Assembly: GCF_910592395.1 (NCBI RefSeq)
Contig: NC_088324.1
Span: 15,650,953-15,714,952 of the forward strand
Source of the DNA: Lineus longissimus
Lineage: Eukaryota > Nemertea > Pilidiophora > Heteronemertea > Lineidae
Length of the DNA: 64,000 nucleotides
Reading direction: 5' to 3'
The position numbers were made by a program, and so were the translations under genes. This document shows positions 12,607 to 25,081 of the stretch, one piece after another; within the stretch, counting starts at the first letter, position 1; each line of letters starts with the position of its first letter. The notes beneath the pieces were generated by a model. That model was not told the DNA's origin. It worked only from the letters and a program-made list of their open reading frames with translations, and did no database searches.

Positions 12607-14043
12607 CTGCAAAGTAGGGGTGATAAACATTTATCGTTTGAGTCAATTTGTCACTTCTTTTGCGATGTTCCTTAAGAACCAGAACACAAAACAGACAAAT
12701 CCATTTATCCACAATTTAATCATCGTGATAATTACCAATATCTTGACGCATGATTGAGTAAACTCGAGAGTTTCTTCTCACAGAGGAACAACATCTAATG
12801 GAGAGATGTTTCGGTATTGGCAATATGGAGATGGAAAAGAGCATTCAGTTGCAATGATGTAAAACTTGCACACCACAAAGACTTCAATATTCTATTCCGA
12901 TTCTAAATTATGCGTTTGAGTGGAAAATGTTGCTGTAAAGAGAATTAACAGTCACTGTACGATCTATCGTCACAGCGAACAGCATGGATGTCGGTTGTTC
13001 AAGAATAAGGTTAAGAGCATACGATGTTTCGCATGGGTTTGGCGTAACGGGAGATATTACGAGTGAAATTTAGTTGTGATGTGAGGGTGTCGAGCCTGAA
13101 AACCTGAGAAGGGGAGCATGTCATTGTTGTTGCTGTACACCCTTTGTCCAAAAGATCAATCAGGAACTGGCAACTGACAGCAGCGAACTAAGGTTGGTTC
13201 ACAATGGCCTGAGGCCAAAATAAAACACGTCAAGAAAAACTGCAATCAATTGGCATTGTGTCTCATCATAGCCCCGACATGACGAAGGATGTTAGCTGCC
13301 TAGCAGGTTTGGAAGATTATTGCCCCGAGTATTGATTAGTAATATATCTTTGATATATTTATGCTCCCTACAGAGAGTGCCGACATTGTTCCTTTAATGG
13401 TTCTGAGTTAGGCAAGTGCAAATATCTCACACTGTGCATATTATCGACGTGTGCAGCTGGTTCACATTCCTGGGTTACAAAATCAATCAAATGTTTTATA
13501 TCAGAACCGTGAAGATAAATTTACCAAGTGACTTGATAGAAAAATCAATCAAAAGGCGCAAACAGGCAATGCATTTTATCACCGCAGTATTATTCTTATT
13601 GTAAGCAAAATATCACGCCAACACTCATATTTTCTCAGCCCTTAGTTCGGTAATCATACACAAGAACTAATTCCCAAGCTTGACTTAGGCAGTTTCACAT
13701 GTCAGATTTAGGCATAAGGTAGATCTGCCTAAGTCCCCTGCTTTGACTTAAACAGTTGACCTTCCATCTTTCTACACACCAGGAGATGAGACAAGGAGTT
13801 TTAAAAGCACTTTTACCACATGTGACTCTTATTGTAAAGTGCTGACTTAGGCGAAAATATCAATTTCGCACAACATGACCCGGGCATTTGTTTTATGAGG
13901 GTGACGATATTGATAACATGGCGTTTGACTTTGTGATGATATAAGACTATTATGTATCAGCACACGACAACGGCTGCTACTGAGATACAATTTGGATGCT
14001 ATCTGGCCATCTCAATCCTTCCACCGAGGATCTCTAAGACATT
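12607..14043. other. Intronic or intergenic, nothing called
   Basis: No exon or repeat supported. A short inverted repeat (GACTTAGGCAG at 13681 against CTGCCTAAGTC at 13724) and a further GACTTAGGC near 13845 are the only structure noticed. Confidence 0.4.
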
Positions 14044-15411
14044 GGCTGGTATTTATAAAAACCAAGCATATGCTTATCCTTGGATTTTCAAGTGTTAAGT
14101 ACGCTGCATATTCATAAAACCTAAGGTAATGCTTGTACCTGTAACCTTATGCTTCAAGTATAAGTGTCTGCTTTTCAGGCATCTTGCCAAAACTTAAAGT
14201 CTAAGCTTCTGCTTCATTCCATATTTATAAACACGAGTATTAAGCATATGCTTATAAGGATATCCTTAGATTTTTCAAGGTAGCTTCAGACCAGGCTTGA
14301 ACTTCGAAGTAGGAAGACGTGTTTGACATGGCAGCTTTTCTTGCACTTGCGGGGCGACATCCAAAGGAGTACACCCCAAGAAAATCATGTTGCCAGCATT
14401 TCATCGACGATTTTATCGATTTGATGAGCAAAATGTTGAATGGTTTGCTGATCATTTTTTAGAAGATAGTGGAGAAACTCGTGGCGGGGCACTGACAGTA
14501 AAGACACAAATGGAGACTTTCCTTCGATATATATCGGACCCAGGGTTTCAGATGGGTGTTGCTGAGGATGTTGGAATTTTCCAACCCACCGTGTCAAGAA
14601 CATTCCACACAGTACTCGACAAGATTGTTGAAAATGCAGGACTGTGGATACATTTCCCAAGCACGGTGCATGAGATGCAGTCAGCAATGGACAACTGGCA
14701 AACGACCTATGAGATGCCTTGTGCGATAGCTGCTGTCGACTGTACCCAAGTCCGAGTTCTGAAGACACAAGGGAGGCATGCACATGGCGACGAATACGTA
14801 GGCCGGAGTGGAAAGGCTACGTTAAACGTTCAGAGAATTTGTGATGCAAAGGAAACGTTCACAAGTATTGTAGCTGAGTGGCCAGGGTCTGTACACGACA
14901 GTAGAATATGGAGAAATTCGGTAGTTTGTCATCGTTTGTCCACTATGAGGACGGATGCATTACTGCTAGGGGATAGTGGATACGGCATTGACCCCTGGCT
15001 CTTTACACCTTATGGGAATCCTCAGCAACCGGAAGAGGTAACGTTTAATAGGATTCTAACAGTTGGTGTACAAACCAGAAGGTTTACATGCACTGAGGAC
15101 AGGCATGACTATCCGTGACCTCAATAACAAAGGATTTCCCCATTCCCAGGGCAGCAATGATTGCCATAATCACGAAACCGACCAGCCTTACACCACAAAT
15201 ACCACATGGGAAATCTAATTTCACCCTGTTATGCAGTATGAGCAATTAAGCATAAGCTTAAAAATTACAAGCCAAGCATCATCCACAAATGCTTGTTTTA
15301 TAAATATGAAATCAAGTATAAGGCTATGCTTCTACTTAATTCTTTAAGGAATTAAGTACATGCTTAAAGAACATGCTTATAAGCATATACCTGTTTTTAT
15401 AAATACCAGCC
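14044..15411 (+). mobile_element. PIF/Harbinger DNA transposon with intact ends
   Basis: A 1,368-bp element. Its ends are inverted repeats: GGCTGGTATTTATAAAAAC at 14044 and its reverse complement ending at 15411, with the similarity extending about 15 bases further inside. Both ends are flanked by ATT (14041-14043 and 15412-15414). A 3-bp target duplication is the Harbinger hallmark, although TWA rather than ATT is usual. Inside both ends are repeated palindromic words around GCATATGC or TATGCTTA (14067, 14243, 15249, 15373, 15384), plausible transposase-binding sites. It encodes one broken DDE transposase and no Myb-like partner protein, so it is probably immobile by itself. Confidence 0.85.
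14328..15118 (+). pseudogene. HARBI1-like DDE transposase, frameshifted and internally deleted
   Basis: The frame 14387-15118 (243 codons) contains the DDE_Tnp_4 core. A helix-turn-helix-like segment (DVGIFQPTVSRTF) precedes three acidic residues in their usual settings: AAVDCTQ, GSVHDSRIW and LLGDSGYG. PWLFTPYGNP follows. The natural start is probably the ATG at 14328 (MAAFLALAGRHPKEYTPRK), which lies in another frame. The two frames meet near 14412, so a one-base indel is likely. At the 3' end FNR is followed too soon by RRFTC and then a stop. Family members normally have about 15-20 more residues there and a further helical tail, so a deletion is likely. Intact relatives are about 350-400 aa. 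Confidence 0.85.
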
Positions 15412-16215
15412 ATTGACTTTGCTTGCGAAGACTAAGAAATACGTTGTTTGTTAAAGACGAATGACAAGGCCTGTCGACAGTTTAGACGAACAAAACAACT
15501 TTTGGTGCATATACTGTGGATACTCGAGAACTCTGCAGTCTTCACCGCGGCAATGACCGATCAGCATCCACCCACTTAACCCACCGGAAATTGCGGTTAA
15601 GAGATCTGAGAGCCAAGGAACTCTGGCGGTAATCTAACTTGGAAGCAAAGTGGCCACTCAAGATACAAACCAGGTTTAGCAGTTGTTATATTCAAGTAAA
15701 AAACCATTGTGAATCGTATTTTCCTCTGCGTTTCTATATCATCTGAAGACGGTGCCTTGTGTCTTCCATGTTTTCGTATAGACCTGCCATACCATGGAAA
15801 ACGAAAGCATAAAGGTAATGCACCTCGAATATCTCTCCAGTTCAAGACTCGGTCTACAATACTGATAATCATAAAGTTCTTATGAGCAGAATGAAAAAGC
15901 TACAGTAACTTCAATTCGTCACATTTCTTATTTTGAACAGTTTGTATCATTTTTGTGGATGAAGCTAGCATGGGTGCTCATTCAGCGTAGAGTAGTTCTA
16001 TAGGCAACCCACTTGGATGATATGATGATTCTAGTGCACGAACAAACGACCCTGCCTTACAATCAGTCGTAACTAGAAAGTGTATCGCAAACAGCCAATC
16101 ATCTATCTCATGCCAATAATCTCCTGGACGCAAACAATAAATTGGCATCTTGATGTTATTACATGCCCACTTAATGTCAGAACGCCGTATTCTGTCCTGA
16201 TCAGTAGTACATTAC

Positions 16216-17347
16216 ACTGGCAATGGCATGACCATGTTGGTCCATCGCCAACATGAGGCACAAGAGAACTATGCCGAGAATAAAGTGGAAGAAAGACAAC
16301 TGTTGTCAATGTACAGCCGTTGTTACCAGAAGGAAGAGTCTTGACAATGTTGTTTTGTTGCTATTAAGGGCCTACTAATGTCGCCGATATCAGAATGAAA
16401 TCATTTCGTCTAATTCTTGAGGTCGAAATTGGATACTTTTATGCCATATAAAATCTTCAACTGTAGTGTATGCCTAAGGCAATATCGTGGTTACTATCGA
16501 TTTCATGATGTACGGTGCCAATCGACCAACACCCGTCATATCAGGCCTACTAGTGAAGTACTTATTCCCAGACACCTGCTTTTTTAATATCAATAGCTGT
16601 ACTTGGATAAGCATGTGACAGATGCAGGCTTGGACCAACTTCCACACTTCAACAAAGTACTCGGGAACCTTTTCAATGTATGTATCATGTAACGCATGAT
16701 ATTGACCAAAAAGGCGATGGCGAAAACTGCTGGCGACGATTACAAAAGCAGATTCAGGCGTGAGATTTTGTAGATGATCAACAGAATGATGTTTAGCTAT
16801 ATTAATATTTTCAGCAATGCAACTTGAATACTTTGAGGTGGCCATCATCGAATTATCATGATATCAGAATGTCCTTGAACAAGTCAACATACGGGTATTA
16901 CATCATGGTCTAGAAGCCTTGACAAATACAACATGTTAGAGGAATCCAAGCAGTATAGTAATGCTAAAAGCTGCCATAGTCGCTCTGGAACGAATTGATT
17001 ATGTTCCATCTTGATACTCAGCCTTTGCAAGGGGTTCGTATCAAGATAACTTTGAGGCAGGTGACGACAACGACGGGTGACGGACGATGCTAGTACATGA
17101 CTGCATGTTATACACGTTCGTAACAAAATGCGTAAACACATCTTGACTTACCAATCATCAATAATCTCTTCCTGAAGCATATTCAATAACACCAAAAAGA
17201 AATCATCCAAGTAAATATCAAACGGAAAAGAAACCATGAACTCTCGAACCACGGGAAACCTCCAACTATCGTCTCTGATGCACCGAGTTCTGCTAACGTT
17301 CATATCAATTCCAATAGCGAATAACATGTATATCTGATAGGAAACCT
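16216..17347 (-). CDS. Four linked exons of an unrecognised helical protein gene
   Basis: Minus-strand exons join without a stop. 17347-17152 (acceptor CTGTAG, donor GTAAGTC) contains FMVSFPFDIYLDDFFLVLLN and MLQEEIIDD. 17049-16893 (acceptor CCTCAAAG, donor GTATGTT) contains LDTNPLQRLSIKMEHNQFVP and ERLWQLLALLYCLDSSNMLY. 16830-16576 (acceptor CCTCAAAG, donor GTGTCT) contains ESAFVIVASSFRHRLFGQYH and VPEYFVEVWKLVQACICHML. 16299-16216 contains SFFHFILGIVLLCLMLAMDQ. Phases 2/1, 0/0 and 0/0 match at the three junctions, giving about 230 residues of leucine-rich helical protein. The last donor (GTAATG, or GTGTAA one codon earlier) is uncertain. Reading straight on gives a TGA a few codons later, so this exon could instead be terminal. 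A further weak exon may lie near 16000-16060. Family not recognised. Confidence 0.55.
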
Positions 17348-17713
17348 CTACAGGTAGTTACGTCCAACAGCTGGGGAAATTTAATTAATCCATCTAGGGC
17401 TTCGTCAGCCTACCATATGAGAGATTTGCCACACGGAGCTGCAGGCATCCAATGTTCCACTCTACCCATCGATTTGAACCGAGTTAACTGTGAGTCTAAG
17501 CCGGGTCGGGTCGAGGTAATCGATCGACTGAACGTTATATGTGATCAATATACCGTGATCACGCGTCTATAAAATTGCTACACGACTCTGTCACGTCTTC
17601 CAGAGTCCCCTGTATCTGCATCCTAGACCTGGTCCCTAGGCAGTTTATGACTGTGACTTCATGATATACATAGAATCATAAATGAACACAGAGTAACCTC
17701 ATGTTTTTCTTAG

Positions 17714-17989
17714 AACGTTAGCAGTCTAAACGATTCTTACTCTTTGCTTGGATGTGTCGGTACCACTCCCAAAAAAGTAGCGTTGGAAATTCCATTTGGA
17801 ACAGTGATCATAAAGAATATACCGTACATAACTAAGGAGGCCTTAAGTAAAGTAACCCAAGTAATTTGTCACAAGCTCCCTCAGAAACCATGGGTGGTGG
17901 TATATGACTCCAAATACGAACTGCAACGTGAGTTAATAAGCGGGTTAGACGACCTATATTCACATGCGAAGGAAACGATGACCAACTAA
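17714..17989 (+). CDS. Possible terminal exon on the plus strand, unknown product
   Basis: After a good acceptor (TGTTTTTCTTAG) the plus strand stays open for 91 codons to a TAA, and an AATAAA lies about 25 bases beyond (near 18013). The translation includes VALEIPFGTVIIKNIPYITK and KPWVVVYDSKYELQRELISG. It looks protein-like, but no upstream plus-strand exon was found. Part of the opposite strand is also open here, where other minus-strand exons occur. It could therefore be an orphan exon, a retrocopy fragment or chance. Confidence 0.3.
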   Translation, partial: NVSSLNDSYSLLGCVGTTPKKVALEIPFGTVIIKNIPYITKEALSKVTQVICHKLPQKPWVVVYDSKYELQRELISGLDDLYSHAKETMTN

Positions 17990-18266
17990 GTTTTTATCTG
18001 ACCAATCATGCCAATAAATCTAAAATACATGGTGTGTGCAATTGATGGGGAAGAGCGTGAGACTGGAAGGGCATCTAGCATCGTGATATAAAACCAGTGC
18101 ACCAGTCGCATTCCCACAGCCCGCAGAATCCACGAGCGAATACGGTAAAGTTTACTGCTGTAGCGGCCGTAGGACTACCAAAAAAGCGAACGGTTTCTTC
18201 ATTGGCAATGCCATTACAGGATTTGGAAGACCAATAAGTGCTAAGGGAATTTGGCCATTATAGGAT

Positions 18267-20031
18267 CATCATCATCATCATCATCATGTCCCGCAGCTGT
18301 TAGGCCATTGGGGCGACGCTGCATGCATGACTACTTGGCACCATAGGGATCGGTCCTCTGCAAGGCGGATCAGGTCCTCTGTTCTACGTCCTGTCCAATC
18401 TTTTATGTCCTCCATCCAGATCCTCTTTGGGCGCCCTCGCTTTCGCTTTCCCTCAACTGTGCCCTGCAAGATCGTATTTGCCAGGGTTCCCTTGGCTCTG
18501 GTCACATGGCCAAACCATCTCAGTTTCCTCTTCTTGGCAACTGTCAACAGGCTGTCGTGACGTCCAATGTGCTGGGTGACCAGCCCTCTGACCTGGATGT
18601 TGGTGGTGTGTGACGTGTAGTGGATGTTTAGAAGCCTTTTGTAGCAGTTTAGCTCGAACGCGTTGATGCGTTTCTCAGTCTCAATGTTCAGCGTCCACGA
18701 CTCAGCAGCATAGAGGAACACCGAGATCACCAATGATCTTAGTAGGTGAAGCTTTGACTGCATAGAGATGTTCCCATCTCGCCAAATCCTCTTCAGTCTT
18801 GCCAGGGCTGCTGTAGCTTTGGCAATTCGAACCTTCACCTCCTTCAGTGATGTCCCATCTTCTGTTTGAGTAGAGCCGAGGGAGACGAAATCTGACACTT
18901 GCTCCAGATGGTAGTCCCTTATGCACACATCTATCTGCTCCTATCTATCTGCCGCCGGATACCATGGTCTTCGTGTCTACTTTGTGGGAGTGATCAATCT
19001 GGTCCTTCGGTGAGCCATGCAGGAGGTCGATGTCGTCAGCGAATCTAAGATTGCTCATCTCTCGACCCGAGATCGCCGCGGGGGACTCTAGTTCGGTGCA
19101 CGCCTCTGCGATGATGTTCTCGAGGAATATTTTGCATAGGGTTGGTGAGAGGAGACAGCCTTGTCTTACGCCAACGGTGGTTGGAAAGCAATCGCTGAAG
19201 TCTTCTCCAACTTGGACCATGCTCCTTGATGCTGCATATAGTGCCTCGATACAGTTGATAATGCCAGCGCTGATATTGTACCTCCTCAGGACTGCCCACA
19301 AGCCTTCCTGCCAGATTCGATCAAAGCATTTCTTGTAATCTACAAAGTTGTGGTACACAGGTTTGCCCAGCTGTCTGTATTTCTCACACAACACCCTTAG
19401 ATTGAATATCTGTTCTGCTGTAGATCGGCCATTACGGAATCTGGCTTGCTCCTCCGATAGGATTGCCTCGGCTTGCGGTTACAAGCGCTTGAGGATCACC
19501 TTCAGCAAGATCTTCCTCGGGTGGCTTATCAGGCTGATGGTCCGGTAGTTGTTGCATTTACGTAGATTTCCTTTCTTCGGTATAGGAATGACGATGGATG
19601 TTGTCCAATCCTTAGGCCAATTCCCGGTCCTAAACACTTGGTTGCATATCCTAGTATATGCCTTGATCACCGTTTCTCCACCGCTTGCAAGGAGCTCTGT
19701 AGGGATGTTATCAATTCCCGGTGACTTGCCAAGCTTCAGACTCTTCAGAGCTGCTTTGACTTCGCTCTCCAGGATTTCGGGGTCTGGATCAACCTGTTCT
19801 GTCGTCTTGTCCTTGAGCTCTTGGAGAACCTCCTGCTCGGCTGTAATTTGGTACATGTAGTTGTACAACTCAGAGCAGTACTCATGCCATCTCTTTGTGA
19901 TGTCAGGCTTCTCTGCAAGAAGGTTGCCATCGGCATTGTCAATGCACGTCAGTCGGCGCGGTTTCTGCTGGGTGAGCTCTTTAACTGTGTCATAGGCCAC
20001 CTTGGGTGCTTTAACTGTGTCATTTGCCACC
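18267..20031 (-). mobile_element. RTE-type non-LTR retrotransposon, 5'-truncated
   Basis: A minus-strand element. Its 3' end is a run of ATG/ATC triplets (18267-18287), the simple-repeat tail typical of RTE-like elements. ATAGGAT occurs immediately outside the tail (18260-18266) and again at the 5' edge (20032-20038), a plausible 7-bp target duplication. The apurinic-type endonuclease domain expected at the 5' end is missing, as is usual for truncated copies. It lies between minus-strand exons of the putative host gene and is in the same orientation. Confidence 0.85.
18284..20031 (-). pseudogene. Reverse transcriptase relic of the RTE element
   Basis: Read from 20031 downwards, the protein has RT motifs in order: LKLGKSPGIDNIPTELL, TSIVIPIPKKG with NYRTISLIS, then DYKKCFDRIW, VGVRQGCLLSPTL and the catalytic LRFADDIDLL (FADD near 19034-19045). 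The C-terminal region follows (FLYAAESWTLN, RKLRWFGHVTRAKG and RGRPKRIWMEDIKDW). Two lesions are visible. One is an in-frame TAA at 19479-19481, probably a CAA-to-TAA change after ILKRL. The other is a frame change with loss of sequence at about 18929-18945, between the FADD motif and the connection domain. The 5' edge contains a 30-bp near-duplication (TTTAACTGTGTCAT twice at 19980-20023). Confidence 0.88.
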
Positions 20032-20038
20032 ATAGGAT

Positions 20039-20483
20039 AGTTGACAAGAAGTGATTTGCAGCAGCCCTAGAGACAATTGACCAAAGTAGAAATGTATTAT
20101 GATCGATACAACAGCACAAACATCAGACCAAGGCGTACTAAATCTCTGATGTGGTGAAGAATTATTCACGCTCGTTTCAATGACTAACACGACTGATCTG
20201 TCAATAAAAGCGGAACCTGTATGAACGAGAGAATGATGAACTGGAGATGTGCAGCTGTACTCGCAGATGGCGTGCGCAAGTGCTGAATGAGGGAACTAAT
20301 CCACATTCTCCATACATACATAATATCAAAGCGTATTCGGAAAGATATCATCAAAGAATTCTAGTTCCGTACATGCGTGGAGGATGGTTGAGCCCGGGCC
20401 TTAAATGACACCAATTGGTGAAGCCAGGAAGCATGACAGAACTTTGATATCGTATACGGATTAAAAAGTAGCACAAAAAATAC
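20039..20483. other. Intronic stretch, nothing recognised
   Basis: Lies between the retrotransposon and the next putative minus-strand exon. No motif or repeat seen. Confidence 0.4.
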
Positions 20484-20577
20484 TTGCAATGAGAGGTGGA
20501 AAATGTGGCCAATTTCGGTTGCAGTCTTGACAATGTTCGAATTCAGCTGTTCAGCAAGGTCAAAGGTATTCAGCTGC
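20484..20577 (-). CDS. Putative internal exon, helical, unknown gene
   Basis: On the minus strand an acceptor (TTGACTACTTCAG) precedes a 94-base exon encoding QLNTFDLAEQLNSNIVKTAT then EIGHIFHLSLQ, ending at GTATTTT. It starts in phase 2 and ends in phase 0, so at least one further exon must lie between it and the exon at 17347. The character is like that of the other minus-strand exons. Confidence 0.45.
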
Positions 20578-20599
20578 CTGAAGTAGTCAACGTAACAAC

Positions 20600-23500
20600 T
20601 CGAATTCATTGATGGTGTTGGGGAGGTAAGTAATCTTTAGTTTTTTTGTGTTCATGACTGGGATAGCCAGGAGATCTGGCGATAGTTTTCAAATAAACTG
20701 CTTGATCCAGTAGTAAGAAAAACTACGTGGGTTAGCGATGGTGTTTCGAAACTTGAAATCAAGAATACCCTAAGACATGAGGCGCTGCTTCTCCAGGGTG
20801 ATGGAAATATCTGCTAAACAGTGTGTGAAATTCACAGTCCATTACCAGAATAACATTTTCCTTCAAATGCAAAATCTAAGTCAACTCATCACACCATCGA
20901 GGCAGCTCTCCAACAGTATTTGTTATGTTTGTTTACTTTATCAAACACTTGTGAACAACAACTCTCTCCACCTGTAACGTGCGTACAGTCGGTAAAGAAA
21001 CCACAAGAGCCAGTTACTGGCATGTTAATCCGTTAATTACCCCTGACTCTGTCAATGTAACTTAAGATGCCTGGTTGATCAGCCCAACTAAGAAAGTTCA
21101 AGCAAAATGTTCATTTTAGTATTGTTGATAAACTGACGGCCGATCGCGGAAGGCATATTCTTATGCAGTGGTTTCAATACAGTTTAAAGTTGCTGGAGGA
21201 GGAAGCTACAAAATATGTATGTTTAAGTACATGGATGGTTCCAGTTCCGACAGTTCCACAGACTCGTGGCATGTCGAAGTTGCCAAATAAAGATGGTGAA
21301 GACATGCTTGCGACTGCAGTTTGTTTCTTATTACCGCAGCTGCAGGTCACAGTCACGTCCTGAACTTACCTCAAAGGACTTTAACATCTGGGAACCAACC
21401 CAATAAGTTAAGGTGCATCATTTCATCATGAGTATTTTGACGCAACAGGCGCTGTGAGATCGGAATGCCCCTTCATTCTAGACTAGCAGCTAGACCTGAC
21501 AACAACATATCTACGATGTTGACACCCAGAGCAATCCAATCTGAATTCCACGGTCGCAGCCAAGGAAGCAACCAAATTAGTTTCCCTCGATGTCCTTCGA
21601 CAAATTAAGTCTATACCTAATTAAAGAACGCGTGGGACGCTCTCGATCACAGATCATGTCAGTCCTTAGTGCATATCAGACTGGTGAGGTGGTCTTCGTA
21701 TTGGGCAGCTAAAGACTATTGAGTGGTTACAGGTTCTCGTGATTGAAATATTCTTTGCACAGTTTGAAGCGCATGTCGAGAAAAGCTACTGTTGCTAGGG
21801 CTCTTTTATGCCAAACAGAAACAACTAAACGATTGGATGGCTATAAAGCCAATCCAATCAGGACAGTGGTTGTCCACATGGTACAATACGATGGTGCTCC
21901 CTTTTCTTCTTCTTTTTGATGCCAATGAAAAAGCTTAGTCTTCTCTGCACCACCAAATTTCACGTTTGCTAGCGGGAGAAGTCACCCCCCCCCCGCCAGT
22001 CCAACTACTTGTAGTTTAAAAGTTCCTCTATGGATGATAGCGGCACTGGCGTCCTACATCCCAATCTACCAGCGATTTTCGTATAAGGCGGAGAGACGTT
22101 AGTATTGATGTGCACAGCTCTGGTAAGCCCGCATGCCTTTTCAATGCCGTTGATCTATTGTTAAGACGGAAGACTCGCTGCATTCGTGGGATAACCAACA
22201 AGGCCTTTGCTAAAATGTAAGATGCAAATCAGTCACTTATGGAAAACTACCACGAGCGAAAGCCAGCCCTTGGAAGAGGTTTCCTGATTCCAATGTTCAG
22301 CGGCTTCCTGTCATGATTGTTGAATCAACCATTCGAGCTAGATAATGCACTATAAATCATAGTTGATTATAGCTTTATGATTCTTTACGAGTGAGAGATT
22401 CACAGCATCTCGTCCAATATCGTTCCCTGCCAAACACGACCTTGCCAAACGCTACCTTCATATCGTCAACATGTTGCTTGCTTCAGTTACTATCCGTTGG
22501 AGCGTTCGGACAGAGTTTATGGTCAAACGAAATGATTTCCAACCTGTGATTCTTCGTGATAGTGCATGATGCATAGTGTCATTGACCATACATATGATTT
22601 ATGATAATATTTCAATCGATTATAAGCGTAATTGAACCAGCTGTATAACGATAATTCAAGTTATTCATCCGAATGGTAAATAACAATTTTCTCTTCAACC
22701 AAAATCAATTAATGTGTAGGGGGGTGGACTACTCAATTTTGTCCCATTATTGAGTCCAGGTGTACTGTTACAGTAAGACCGCGTCAAACTAACGAAGGCC
22801 TCAGCAAAAAGTTAATTGATTGTTTAAAGGTTTACAAGTTCAAAGAATCCCAGACTTTGATTTGGCTTGTGATTTCTTGCAACTGGGATTAGGTTAGTGA
22901 TAGCATTAGCATGATTGGCCGATTCATGTCTCTTTTCAAATCAGTTATTTGATTGTGCATCTCAGAGCGATTCCATTTTTTAAACCAGCAAAGGCCAGCT
23001 CATTCTAGAAACAGGGGACCAATGACAGAAACAATGCAAAGAGAACCAGTGAGGACGTTAAGGTCAAATAGAGAATCTTCTCACAAGGTGGTAATCTTTT
23101 TTCTTTTTTTCCTTTTTTTTTCTTTTTTTTTTAAAATCCCACTTGCACGTTTTCTTTAGTAATGCCTTTTATTCTATCATGTATTAATGTTTTGTTGTTT
23201 TATTATAAATTGTAAAGCGCTTAGAAGTTTTAACAACGTTAAGCGCTATAAAATGTTTCTAATAATAATAACAATAATAATTACTTTCGCAAGTCTGTGA
23301 AGATGTAAACATAAGTTAGTATGCTTTCAAGGTATTCCCTGCCACCTTTCACAACATTCACACGCTATTTACCTCGCTCGTCTTCATTCTTGCGATAACT
23401 ACAGTCGACGAATGTGTACGCTAAGTTTTTCCGATCATTTACATTTCACATTACAGTTGATATCAGTTCTCCTCCGCGGGCATCAAGGTGCCACTATACC

Positions 23501-23700
23501 ATCCTTGGTGATGTTCGTGTGAGGTACCTGTTTTGAACTTTCGGCAACACGAAAGACATGAGCTCATCTTCACAGATTGGCCGGTTAATCGGTAGCACTA
23601 ATGCTAGACGCTTGCAACTGAGACCGGCACAGACACACAGTGCAATTACCCAACGCTAAATCTGCACAGCTTATTGTAAAAACTATTCAACAGGCATATC
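20600..23700. other. No confident gene; intron-like
   Basis: A stretch at 21163-21348 is open on both strands with splice-like edges on each, so its strand is undecidable by eye. T-rich runs occur at 23098-23135, with an ATA microsatellite at 23262-23282 and a C-run at 21986-21995. Otherwise nothing is recognised. Confidence 0.4.
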
Positions 23701-23716
23701 GAACTAATGGTTTCAC

Positions 23717-23818
23717 CTTTGATGCGTGAAATGCAATCAGTGAATAAAGTTGCCAACTGGCGTATGAACAATGCAGCAATAAAATAATGACATGGAAGTT
23801 ATAGAGGATGTGATACTT
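23717..23818 (-). CDS. Weak candidate exon, unknown gene
   Basis: A 34-codon minus-strand exon (acceptor ATGGATAGAACAG, donor GTGAAACC) encoding YNFHVIILLLHCSYASWQLY then SLIAFHASK. It is phase 0 on both sides. Composition matches the neighbouring minus-strand exons, but support is only splice sites and an open frame. Confidence 0.28.
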
Positions 23819-24816
23819 CTGTTCTATCCATGACAAATCTAGGCACCAGTACGGGTGGTATATGAGTGTGAGAGAGGCCTTCGGCTTCGTCCTACTATAC
23901 ATTACAGATCGCTCAATATTGTACCAAAATCGATGGCGAACGGGCCCAAACTCTTAATGATAAAAAAGATATGATGTAGCATTCATCATGGATTCTCCTT
24001 GCATACGACCGAGACGAGAAGTATTTCATGACATTCAATCTGTGCTTGCATTGGCCTTTCATCACCGAGAGTAGACCATTCGAATGTTACAAGACTTTAA
24101 TGTCCTCTATTGGCATGGAGCATGCACTTTACGGACGACTGGGGTATTTCAATATAATGAGGTCCAGTCAGATGAGTCTATTTTTAAGACACATCCGTCC
24201 GGGTTGATAAAATTCAGAAACAGTCTCATTATTCATTAAGTCAATTAGTGACTTTTCCATCTCATTTTTGTTTTCAAGACCGGCCAGACTGCTTGTTTCC
24301 CCACTTTGCGCGTGACTTCCGCCAAGCTGGTCGACTCAGCAACCGGAATATCCGGGGAAAAGACAGCAGAAAATCAAAAATTATGAGCCTAATTGCGTCA
24401 TATTTTCGATGGTAACTTCCGGTCTAACAACATATTTCATTCCTGCATGCTTGATTGCTATTGTCTCAAGTGTTCGAACGTCTTAACAAGTTTATCAAGT
24501 GTTAGGATACAATTAGTTCTAGATAATGAAGTGAGTCAGCAGCAAACATCCTAGATTATATATTTTTTCCTTTTATCATTAAATGTAATTGACTTTCGCT
24601 TGAACATTTGGTTTATCTAGCCTTCGACTGAAATTAACATCTTATGTAGGCAAATGACTGATTCCAGTACATGAATAACGTTAGTTGGACGTCAACCTTA
24701 TTCAATTTTTCTCTGGCGAAATATCGAGAGGCGGAGTATATCGAAAGCTACTGGTGCCAGGATGATGACGAGATAGGTCTAATGTAAAGAAAATGATCTA
24801 CAACACTACTCTTTAT

Positions 24817-25081
24817 AAGTAACCGCTTTGATACTGAGAATGAAACTTGTGTTCAGCATAGAGTTGGTCTTTCCTTATTTCGCTGACATTAGGAGGCCGA
24901 GACGCTAACTTATAGCAATATTCATATTGACGAACATTGGAACAAACATCTCTCATATTCAATAGACGTGCTATTTGCTCCATTGAGAACGCTAATTTAT
25001 GATACTGAGATACCTGCTTAATTAGCTTAATGTTAGCTTCCATCTTGGCCCAGACTAAGGCATTTCCCATTTCTATATGAT
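24817..25081 (-). CDS. Weak candidate exon, helical, unknown gene
   Basis: After the acceptor ATGTGCCCAG the minus strand encodes MGNALVWAKMEANIKLIKQV and then AFSMEQIARLLNMRDVC. It stays open to a TAA at 24813. The donor is unclear: a GTTTCA near 24845 is possible, or the exon may be terminal. The translation is helical and protein-like. Confidence 0.3.

Noticed and set aside
21163-21363. Possible exon open on both strands
   Set aside because: Each strand has plausible splice edges, and neither connects in phase to a confident neighbour, so no call is possible by eye.
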